A stretch of 26,232 nt of DNA from Zygnema cylindricum. Taxonomy: Eukaryota; Streptophyta; Zygnematophyceae; Zygnematales; Zygnemataceae. Shown here in pieces: positions 10,472 through 19,508 of this stretch. Where the stretch lies: positions 1-26,232 of the forward strand of contig JBBHKE010000002.1 of the NCBI GenBank assembly GCA_037447655.1. Reading direction: 5' to 3'. Within the stretch, counting starts at the first letter, position 1; each line of letters begins with the position of its first letter. The position numbers were made by a program, and so were the translations under genes. A model generated the notes under the pieces. It was not told the DNA's origin. It did not search any database and saw only the letters and a list, made by a program, of their open reading frames with translations.

Positions 10472-10990
10472 CACCGTGAATCGCTATTAGCGTAATGAAA
10501 TAGATAGCATAATGAAACAATTAGCGTTGTTTACGCTAATTGGGAATGTCGATTTTTTTGGAAATAATTTTTATTCTAATTTTTCGTATACTCTAATTTG
10601 TAAACTGCTTTGTAAAAATTTTCGGTGCAGAATATCTTCACACTAAAATATGTTCATGTACGAAATTGTTCAAATCGTACGCCGTCGCGTTTTTTTGACA
10701 TCCGCGAATGCCGGAAAATATTTACGCAATTGCATGTTAGCGCGACTCCTTGACAGCGTGAATATCTTTTCTGTACTTTTATACTTGTAAAAGTACATAA
10801 AAGTACGTATCTGACAAACCGTACATCACACTATTTACGATGGAACTATATTAGAGTCATGAATCCTATTTTATGGAACACCTCAAATAACGTGCAGGAA
10901 CATTTAGAATGTCTAATTCTATTTGAGAATTTGCCCAAAAAAACAGGGTACCTCAATTAGCGACCAACACGCTAATAGCGATTCACGGTG
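10472..10990. mobile_element. TA-flanked TIR element B, 519 bp, nested in A
   Basis: Ends are CACCGTGAATCGCTATTAGC and its reverse complement, flanked by TA at 10470-10471 and 10991-10992. It landed inside the left copy of the 8-bp target duplication of element C, so it is the youngest of the three. No coding capacity is evident. Confidence 0.85.
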
Positions 10991-10993
10991 TAG

Positions 10994-11836
10994 TAGTGTT
11001 GGGTATCGAGGACCCATTTCCGATATTCAATATATATCGAATTTCAAGTACCCGATAATCGATATATCGCTTCGATATATTGAATTTCAAATCATCGCGA
11101 TATATTGCCAATATATCGCCGATATATCGTATCGCCGATATATCGAAGCTAAAAAAAAATAAAATCCCACAGGTTTTCAAAGTCTCGTGACTTCGGACAA
11201 AGTGACTGTAAAATCTTTGCCGGAAAGAAATACGGTTTTTTCCTGAAAGTCAGCAGAGTGAAGGAGATCTCTGAGGTACATTGACGAGGTACACTTGTGA
11301 AGTACACGTACATCATACGCAAGTACGATTTTCCAGACGAAAAAGGTCGGTTTCCAGATATTCGATGATTTTTGAGATTTGGTAGTCAGCTTACGTGAAA
11401 CCACTCATATCAGAACACGTATGTAAAACCTTTTGACAAAAGATACGCGATGTACCCGAGACCTATGTAATACATAAATTTTGCTGTCCGTACTATTACA
11501 GAGACCCCCTCGTGTAGCCATACCCCAAATAATTAATTATTAGAATTTCAAAATTAGTACTTTTTTGTCGGTTACATTTTGCGGCGTCTACCTTTAAGTC
11601 ACGGAATTAAAATCACGGCGTACGTGGCGTATTAGACAATTTGACTTTTTCGCTAAAATAACATATTATATAAAAAAATAAAAATAAAATATTTAAAAAA
11701 TACAATATATCGCGATATATATCGCGATAATTTATGTTGGTCTCGGTACGATATATCGAGGATCCTCCTCGATCGATATTCGATATATCGAATATCGAGA
11801 TTATCGCGATATGAATCTACCCGATACCCAACACTA
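10994..11836. mobile_element. hAT-type MITE C, 843 bp, nested in A
   Basis: Terminal inverted repeats TAGTGTTGGGTATCG and CGATACCCAACACTA agree with hAT ends (T/C-A-N-N-G). The 8-bp target duplication GCTATTAG is intact on the right (11837-11844). On the left it is split by element B: GCTATTA at 10465-10471 and G at 10993. Both ends are packed with CGATATATCG-like palindromes over about 130 bp, as subterminal transposase-binding repeats would be. No transposase frame remains. Confidence 0.88.
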
Positions 11837-12153
11837 GCTATTAGCGTTGTGTACGCTAATCCCGTCCCGCTTTTTTTTTGTTTTATTCTCAAATAGAGTT
11901 ATCCACACTATTTAAAAAAACCCTAATTCCTAATTAGAGTAATCGATTTCTTCGAAAATTTCCAGATTCCCAATTAGCGTAAACCACGCTAATTATTCGT
12001 ATACGCTAAAGAAACTTCTACGCTAATAGCGATTGGCGGTGTACCTGTACCGCCCCCTTTGTCGCATCCATATAGTGGGAGGCGCTCTAACAACTTAGTA
12101 CTTTTAGGTTTCCCCTCTGCTTTCTTGAATTCCTCAGCTCCAATTTCTTCTAA

Positions 12154-12848
12154 GGGCGTGTCCCCATGTAACCGATATTTTGAAACGTTATATTGGAATT
12201 TAGCGCCGATTTTACGGTGTACTTTTCAAAGTCTGCCTATGTCAATCGTTACTTGCGCGTTCATTATTTTGAATACGTGGCAGCTGTACACGTCGCCAAT
12301 ACTTGCGAAACCCAAACTGCTGACATTTGTATACGCCAACGGTCTCGGAACAAACTGCGGACATTTGTACGCCGCAAAGAGCTCCTGACATATTGGGAAA
12401 GTTTTCAACGCCAACTGTCATTTGTTGACGCCCACACGTGAACGACATAAGCAATCGCCTACGTCTACAAAATGACATTTGTAGACGCCCACAAGTGGAC
12501 AACATAAGCAAACGGACAAACAAATTTATTTTCGTGTATTCTCCCAACTGCAAAAAAACAAATGAAAACTTTTGACGCGTGCAACCCAGGCTTTCTATTC
12601 GTCAATAGGGTAGTATTTTGATTAAAATCAGATCGTGATTTGATTTCAGTGCAAGTGTGAAGATGAGCTGGAAGTGGGTCGCGATGATAATACTGCCAAA
12701 TCGCCGTACCTTTCAAGTTCCAAGATGACACAAAATGCATTTGAGTTTTTGCCCATTTTTCGTACGGCGTAATATTTTCAAGTAGGAAGTCCCATTTTCT
12801 GTGTAAACGACGGAAAAAACCCTTACTTGAACACATGGGGACACGCCC
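12154..12848. mobile_element. PIF/Harbinger-type MITE, 695 bp
   Basis: TIRs GGGCGTGTCCCCATGT and ACATGGGGACACGCCC are flanked by the 3-bp duplication TAA (12151-12153, 12849-12851), the signature of PIF/Harbinger. Inside are several copies of GACATTTGTA..CGCC and a near-palindrome at 12460-12486. No transposase is present. It interrupts an open frame of the host retroelement, and the short open frames within it are fortuitous. Confidence 0.85.
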
Positions 12849-12883
12849 TAAGTCCTTTTTTTCTTTTACCATTCTGCAGGATG

Positions 12884-15853
12884 TCATAGCTTAGAAATCT
12901 CTCTATCTATTAGACTGCCATAACTTAGAATGTTTTCCTGACTTAGGTATTTTTCTTCTTCTGAGCTGTCTGCCCCCTTTTCCTCTCTTAATCCTTCAAA
13001 AATAAATTTGCGACGGAATTTAGGGTTTTGGATTTCCTTCCCCTTTCTCCCTTCCACGCTTTCTGCTGCGCATCCTGTGTGATGGCCTTCCGCAGGTGAA
13101 GACCTAAGGCTTCTCCCTCCTTGTCTCGCGGATTTTTGAGGTAAGAGCGACTTTCTTGCTCCTTGATGAGGTTCCACTTTGAAGCTTCTGATCTCCGTTT
13201 CTCTTTTTGTTTGCTGAAATGAGATCATGCATTCTCTGTTTGCTGTTGATCCTGTTATTTGAGGTTTCCTGTGGGGTCCAAATTTAAACACACGTGTTAG
13301 TCTTTCTTTGTGATCTCTTTTTAACCCATTCACGCCTTCGGTTGTGATTTTTCTCTGCTTCATGGGCTACATGACCAGCTGAACTTCGGCCGTTGCCCGA
13401 ATCCTTGAGGTTGGAGATGTGGCTAGGCTACTCTTCCTCCCAAATTTTGGTAAGTCTCCTTTCTCCCTCCTTTGAAATTCTGCACTACCTATCGTATTGC
13501 TGTTTAGGGTTAGTAATACCTCCTTGTAGGTCCTTGGAATTTTCTCGGCTTGAATCTCTGACCCCTTGTTTCCGTGTGCAAATTTGGCCTCGATGTCCAA
13601 TGGATTGGGCTCGATTTGGGAGTTCGACTCGATGTGCACTCCCACTATCGTCGGATTCTCGACTCCGCTCTGGTGAGTTCCGGTTAAATTGTCCTTTTGC
13701 TGCTGGTATTTTTTTTCTGCAGAGATGCCTAAGGGAGATTTAAAGGTTAGTGTCATTCTCTGGAGTTTTGTTAAAGTTCCTATTGATTAATTTTCCTGCC
13801 TTCCTGCAAGTGTTTTGTGTCCTCCGTTTTTTGAAATGACAGTTTTTAACTTTGTTATTGACTTTCCGTTTTCTCCTCTACTGTTTAAAGATTTTCCATC
13901 TTTTTCGTTGACATGAAGACTTGCAATGTCTTCCTTGCTGGGGGTCTCGACGGGAGATTTTAATGCTCCGGCATTCTGCTTGCTTCTCGGCTCCCCTTTG
14001 CTCGAGTTCTTGGATGGTGAGTTTCCACTTGTTCTCTCTTTTGCCCTGCTCAACTCCTTATTTCTTGAGTGGTAAGTTTTGTGTCTAGGCTCAGATTTTC
14101 CTTTTTCTACTTTTGCCTTAGATGTAAATCTCTGGGTGTCAGTCTCTAATCTGAATTCTTTTGTGTTAGTTTTAGTTAACACTTCTCTCCGTGGCATGTT
14201 AGTTTCTATTTGAGGAAATTTTAACATTTCTTTCCATGGTTTTACAGGATCTTTGTCCTCTTCGACTCTCGGGTCTTTTCCACTTTTGAGGTTTGTGATG
14301 GCGAGTGGCCATGTGGGCTTGGAACCTCTGTTTGGTGAGGGTAGTGTTTGATGCGCGTAGCATTCCTTTGGCGTCTCCATCTTTGGTGAGGATTCGATTT
14401 CTTTGCTCCTTTCGTTCTCCTTCCTGCTTCCACCTTTGACAGTTGTCCTTTCTGCACATATATCTGCTGTCCTTGTTAAATCTGTCACACCCGTGGATGC
14501 CATGCTTTGATAACTTGGCGATTGCCACTTCTCTCCCTTTGTTCCCCGTTTGCCCCTCTGTGTTCTCCCATGCATTACCTTCGTGGCTGGATCTGTTTTC
14601 TGACGTCTTTGTCGGTTTTCGTCTTGCAGACCAACGTTTCTGATGTGGGCGATGCCGCCCATCGTTGTCGCATGATCGGTTTCTGTAACCCCATGGCTGC
14701 AACTCGTCCCATGCTTCTGCATGCTTCCCACGTTTCCGCAGACTTCTGTGCCAACTGATTGGTGAGTGTCCAAACTAATTTTTGTTATGATCCCTGCTAT
14801 GCTCTCATTTAGCGATTTGACTCTGTTCCTGTCTACTTTTTCCTTGACTTGTCTACATGAAGTCATGCTACTTCGCTACTTGCCTTTGACTAAGATCTGT
14901 CTTGTTTCCATCTCGAAATATCCTTTTCCTTTGTTAGACTTTTCTATAATTTGGCTCGGTTTTCTTAGTGACAGGTCATGGAGTTTTGATCCGTTCATGA
15001 GGCTTGATTCCTTGCTGGAATTGGAATGTGGAGGTGGAAACTGAGAGGTTGGATCAGGTTGTGATACTTGGGATGGGCGGATCTGCACGTTGTTGATCGC
15101 TCTGCTGACCCCATGTGAGTGTTTCCCACTCTCTCTTTTTTCCATCTACCTCCCACTTGTCTGATCTCCTACATTGTTTTGAAATACCTGCAGATTATTA
15201 GTCATGAGCATGAAATTTGATTTTCTGCTCCTTGTTTGATGACTGCCTGCTTGCCGTTTCAATTTTTCAATGAATGCCTTGCGTCTTTGTCCATCAGTTG
15301 CTGTTTGGTGATGATTTTTTTGCCACTGTTTTCTTGCAGATCTGTCAACTGCACCCATGTGGCTCGGTTGGAGCCGTCCGTCATTGTGGCTTTGATGCCA
15401 CGGATGTTTTCCTTTCCCTTTGCAACCTGCTGGCAAATCCCTGCACCTTTGCTCGGTAAGCAATTCCTCCCGGATCTGTCGTGATCTGTTTTGAGGAGTC
15501 TGTGTTGCAGCTGCCTTTGATTTTTGCAGTTTCTTGCTGATTTTTGGATTTGCCTTGCTTGTCGCCTTGGCTGCCTCCACTCTCTTTGTGCGGGCCGCTT
15601 TGTACCTGCATGAAGTTAGACTCCTCTTTGTATTCGGTGTGAGTCTCCTCCTTCCTGTAATTGTCACCTTAATGTGAGTGACTGACCCTGTCTTCTCCTT
15701 TTGTCTCACTTGCAGGTGAACTGTTAGAGCCATCACAGTGTGTCTCAACTTTGGACACGTTTGCTGCGCAGGATTCGATATCCAGCAGCAACTCCACCAC
15801 TTCGTTCCACTCTCACTGTTCCGCGTTCTACTCCTCCAACCAGGTAAGGACAT
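12884..15853 (-). pseudogene. Long Lys/Arg/Ser-rich retroelement frame with four stops
   Basis: One minus-strand reading frame runs for about 990 codons with only four internal stops: TAG at 15146-15148, TAG at 14876-14878, TAA at 13787-13789 and TAG at 13367-13369. It ends in TGA at 12884-12886. Random sequence of this composition should hold about 45-50 stops. The longest clean piece is 359 codons (13787-14866). The product would be very basic, low in hydrophobic residues and without a motif I recognise; no CCHC knuckle or pol motif is intact. It overlaps the end of the gag frame by 26 nt in a +1 register. It may be an extended gag or an element-specific protein. Confidence 0.55.
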
Positions 15854-16319
15854 CTGCGAACTGCTTTGGTAGAGAGAGAATCAACCAACAAATCTGCGTG
15901 GCCATTGAAAAGATTATGCCTGCTGACTTTGCTTGGTCTAGTAGGTTAGAATAGTGAGTGATGTATGATTCGATGGGTGTTCCATCTTTGTGGGATGATT
16001 GAAGAATATTCTTGGTTAGCTCGGTCCTCTTAGACCATGAAAGTGTGATTTGCTCCTCTGTGCTCTTGACTGAGTTGAGGTCTTCATTTACACCTTGTGA
16101 GTTCTTTCTTGCTTTCCATGTTGTCTCCTCTGTCCCCTTTGACCATTCCATATCTTTGACATGATTCTTCATCATCTCCCTTGCTGGAATTTCTTGTCTC
16201 CTGTTTGGGATTTGAATTGAATTCCGGTGAGACTGATCTGATATCTCTTTGTTTGCTGCCTTTGCAACCTCTGCGGGAATTAGAGGTGACGTCGCGTTGG
16301 ACTCACTGCTCGAATTCAC
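15828..16319 (-). pseudogene. gag N-terminal part (UBN2-like)
   Basis: An open stretch of 163 codons just inside the PBS. Its second half has the copia gag pattern: a Tyr/His/Asn-Leu-Leu motif, Ala-Gly, then LILSLPKQFADVLTWLEE, comparable to the LLLSLP..Y..V...L signature. No ATG opens the frame (the first codon is GTG after a TGA), and it ends in TAG. Beyond that stop the same frame still looks gag-like (for example EWNEVVELLLDIE) but is broken by TGA and TAA, so this copy is decayed or spliced. Confidence 0.7.
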
Positions 16320-16378
16320 CTGCGATCAACTCCTCTACTCTAGGGACTCTGAAGACACACGAGGCACCACTTAGAGTT

Positions 16379-16389
16379 GGCCCATAACC
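16379..16389 (-). other. Primer binding site, initiator tRNA-Met anticodon arm
   Basis: Directly after the 5' LTR the minus strand reads GGTTATGGGCC. This is the exact complement of GGCCCAUAACC in the anticodon stem-loop of eukaryotic initiator tRNA-Met. Drosophila copia and a few others prime from a cleaved half-tRNA at this position. Most plant copia elements instead use the tRNA 3' end (TGGTATCAGAGC). Confidence 0.8.
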
Positions 16390-17093
16390 TATTAGTTTTA
16401 GGTGCTCACTTTAGCCCTTGGCCGAGGACTAGAGTAGATAGGCCTAAAACATACATTAGAAAGTAGTGCCGATATCTGGCTCACAAAGGGTTTAGAGATG
16501 GGAGTAGAAATAGATATAGACAATAGATTGAGGCAGGTTTAATCAGCTTTGAATAGGATTACAAAAGTAGGAATTACAATTATCACTTTGGACATTTCTC
16601 TCTCTAATATAGCTGGATTTCTCCTCCTAAGATCTCAGTGTCTAATCTCTGTTATCTATGATCTGTGATGATCACTGGTGATCTCTCTGTACAATTTGTC
16701 TCCATAAATAAAATGCTAAACAACATTGTCTGAACAAATTGCTATCCTTGTCTGAACAAATTGCTATCCTGTGATGTCTGAGAGAGATAATCTCTTCCAA
16801 ATCTCTTCTGTGGAATGCTTGCTATTTGTACATGTGTACTCCAATCTTGTTGCTGAATGTGTGCACTATGTGGTCCAATGACTACAAGCCAAAATAGGTA
16901 ATGTCAGCCGTCGGTGGCCGCTCCTAAATATGCGTCAGAATTTCCGCCAAAAAGTGTGTGACGTGGAATCGTCACTCGATTCCGTACGATTCGATCCTGC
17001 CGTCCGTAGAATATCGGCAATCTGATTTCCGTTCACAATATCTGCGCTCCGATATCCGTAAATAATATCGTCCGAGATTGCCTAAAATCAACA
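16390..17093 (-). repeat. 5' LTR (right copy), 704 bp
   Basis: Aligned to the left copy with about 22 substitutions and an extra 11 bp near 16789-16810, where ATCTCTTC is duplicated. The tandem 22-bp units recur at 16726-16747 and 16748-16769. It ends at the PBS on the minus strand. Confidence 0.92.
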
Positions 17094-17098
17094 GTCGA

Positions 17099-19508
17099 AC
17101 CAAAAGATTTGTAAGAAAGGAGAGTTACCAATGTAATCAAAAGTGTGAAACCAGGAAAGAATTCAAGATCAATTTGGCGTGAAGGAATAATAGGTGAAAC
17201 CTTGCAATCTACAAAATGCCCATATTATAAAGCACTAACGGTGAACAGGGTCATTTGTTTGTATCATCTCGGCACATAGGAGCAACGAAGCAAATAGACA
17301 TAATCGAGCCCAAGACGATGGTTGCACAAGTTGGTTAGAAAACCAAGAAGAGCGGATGAGAGAGGCTACGCCCAATCAAAAAGTGAACGCATGAGGTGTG
17401 AAACGAAAAGTAGGCGACAAGACTAGCCATTGTCCAAGCCCCACAATAAAAACCTATGTAAGAGAGTAACTTGGAGGAAAAATGAATTCAAAAGAAAAAA
17501 AGCTACATTGCCCATAACTGTTAGTGTTAAACAAAATATTTTTTCCCAAAGTTTTAACGAATGCATAAAATATGAACTGTTGAGAACCACAAACAATATG
17601 GAATTTCCACATCTTTTTTCAAAGACAAGATAATGATAAAAATTAAACGAACCCAATGGGTACAATTTATGCTATGAGCTTCAACTATTTTTAAATTTAA
17701 TGTTTGATTTGTGTTTCAAGAATCAACGACTTCTCAGTTCACCATCTATCCGTGAAGAAGTCCCAAAAAAATTTGTCAAAGAGGGATTTGGATTTAGACG
17801 AAGCGCACTGGAGAATAAAAGAAAGAGAGAAGACAGATTATCTAATGACTTAATTGAAGGAAATATTATGAAATCTAGCAATTTCATTCATCCTTCATGT
17901 CCGTTTTCTCTTGAAGTGTTAGTGGTCGTTTTACGTCGGTCGATAAGGAGCATTTTAGTAAGTGTGTAGATCAGTGACCAGTATGCAAGGAGGAGGAATT
18001 TTTTTTACACTCAAATCAAAAATAAGACTTTGGTTGGGACACCGTTTTTTGTATAGTATGCGCGTACTATATAGTGTTTCCATTTTTTTTCATTTAACCT
18101 ATGGTCCACGTGCCTCAAAGCTACATCAAAATATTCTGCTCTATCTCTGCGTTACCCAGTTCCCAAATATATTTCTTTTGCATTTTAGGAGATTTTTGAC
18201 TAAACTGATCTTTATATAAAAGATATGTATGTATAGTGCTAGTTTTTGGTTGCATGCATTTCAGCATAAAAGTTGAAAAGACGTTTACTAAGATTGTAGA
18301 TCTCGTACCAAATAAGCAAAATACAAAAAAAGAAAATGACAAGACATAATGAGACTTAAGCGTGAAGCTGAAAATCGAAAAAACAAGAAACTGACAAAAC
18401 TCATTCAACCATAGGATGAAATATCGGTTCTAGTACGAGATGGTTTCAAAAATTATTCTGCATGTAATTGTGGATATTAGTTTTTAAACGCCTGCTAAGA
18501 CAGAAGAAAAAGAAAAACGTCAGTATGGTGACCGATACAGGTTTCTGTTGCCACATTTAGTGCGGATGAGACGAATGGCAGAATGGGATAATGCAAAAGC
18601 AGTCGTTTTTATTTTTCTTCCTTCTTGCAACATAAGGAGCGGGATACATATTTTTGTGCTTCTAGGTTTTAGTCTAATTGGTTGGGTAAAACAACAAATC
18701 AGAATACCTATCGACAAAATATACGATTTCCTGTCCGTGTGCTTTTTCAGATTACTTATTTGCAGATATTAAAGAATAAGTTAAAATTATTTTATTTTGG
18801 GCTACTAGTGGAAAATGGAATCATAAAATAAAACTACACAAGGCTGCAAGACCTTCCAAATTGAAATCCTTTTGTAATCATTATTCGTACGGAAACACAT
18901 CAAATATTATCGAATGCATTTAACAAATTCAAGAAAATTTAACAATACTTCCTTTGGTATGGGGTGTTCTTGGGGCTGCAGTTATTAAGTAAAAATGTCA
19001 TATCCAAAACATTAAAAAAAAAATTGTTACCAGCAACACCTGTTATCTTCACACTTTGTATTTTCTATATCCACGAATAAGAATCAGAAAAAAAACGTAA
19101 AACCGGCTATTGAGAGTATTTGCTCTCGATCGTTCAGTTCTTTTTCTCAAATGACCTTTCAAATTTTTCAAACCTACCTTTAATGCCATTGTGAGAATGC
19201 TAAAAATGAGCAATCCGCCTGAAAAAGTGCAAATTTTTGTTGTGTCCCTGATATGATTGTTTTCCCTGATTTGTGACATTACCAATAACTCCGTTCTTTC
19301 GTTTTGAGTAAGTTTTTATGTTTCAATGACCTAAAAATTTAAATGATTTCATCTCATAAAACGTTTTTGGCGACTCCTCTTTGTAATTTTACCCTCTTTT
19401 AATTTTGAACTCAAATCCTGAAGTCCAATTCTCTGAATAAGTGAGTTACGCTTTGTCTCATTTCCACTCACTCCTCTTCCAGAATTGCTGCAGATTTTTA
19501 TTTTTTTT
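17099..19508. other. Intergenic region, no gene recognised
   Basis: AT-rich DNA between the LTR element and the 3' end of the protease gene. Open frames up to 95 codons occur on both strands, but none shows a motif or clear splice context. The plus-strand frame at 17700-17969 is charged and could be an exon relic, with nothing to support it. A 20-bp near-palindrome lies at 18052-18071. Confidence 0.55.

Larger units (their letters stand above)
10454..12041. mobile_element. TA-flanked TIR element A (outer member of the nest)
   Basis: Ends are CACCGCCAATCGCTATTA at the left and the reverse complement at the right (TAGCGATTGGCGGTG), flanked by TA at 10452-10453 and 12042-12043. With elements B and C and their duplications removed, A is about 216 bp with a TIR of about 22 bp and many GCTAAT/ATTAGC words inside. 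It encodes no transposase, so it is a MITE. The joined target is AGGTACCT, palindromic about the TA. It is related by its ends to element B and to the 64-bp MITE at 577-640. Confidence 0.85.
10345..12887 (-). pseudogene. Retroelement frame interrupted by two DNA-transposon insertions
   Basis: A frame begins at ATG 12885-12887, overlapping the preceding TGA as ATGA. It runs into the Harbinger-type MITE at 12851, resumes at 12150, is interrupted again at 12043 by the TA-flanked nest, resumes at 10451 and ends with TAG at 10345-10347. Ignoring the insertions and one copy of each target duplication, the register is kept across both sites for about 100 codons. The product is not recognised. It opens with MTSCR..KEK, and a similar MTSCR.VKEK lies at 14866. 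Confidence 0.5.
9077..17093 (-). mobile_element. Ty1/copia-type LTR retrotransposon, complete but non-autonomous
   Basis: Two direct repeats bound an internal region of 6620 bp. The element is flanked by a 5-bp target duplication GTCGA (9072-9076 and 17094-17098). Read on the minus strand the order is 5' LTR, PBS, gag, long degenerate frame, PPT, 3' LTR. By my hand alignment the LTRs differ at about 22 of 693 positions plus one 11-bp insertion, roughly 3 percent, so the insertion is not recent. I find no protease, integrase, reverse transcriptase or RNase H motif. Without the nested DNA transposons the interior would be about 4.3 kb, so it probably moved by using another element's enzymes. 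Assignment to copia rests on the gag (UBN2-like) segment and the PBS type. Confidence 0.92.

Noticed and set aside
14199-14702. A 167-codon minus-strand frame as an independent gene
   Set aside because: It overlaps the longer 359-codon frame in another register and shows no motif; low T content on this strand lengthens several frames.
14640-14760. A CCHC zinc knuckle in the retroelement frame (C-G-N-V-G-S...H...C)
   Set aside because: The spacing does not fit C-x2-C-x4-H-x4-C in any frame, and three of the four ligands would have to be changed.
12884-15853. Reassigned TAG/TAA as glutamine, as in some ulvophyte algae, to explain the readable long frame
   Set aside because: The DUF1350 exons use only CAA/CAG for glutamine and all their phases close under the standard code, so decay of the retroelement is the simpler explanation.
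18052-18071. TATAGTA..TACTATA palindrome as a MITE or operator
   Set aside because: Too short, AT-rich and without flanking duplication or a neighbouring gene.
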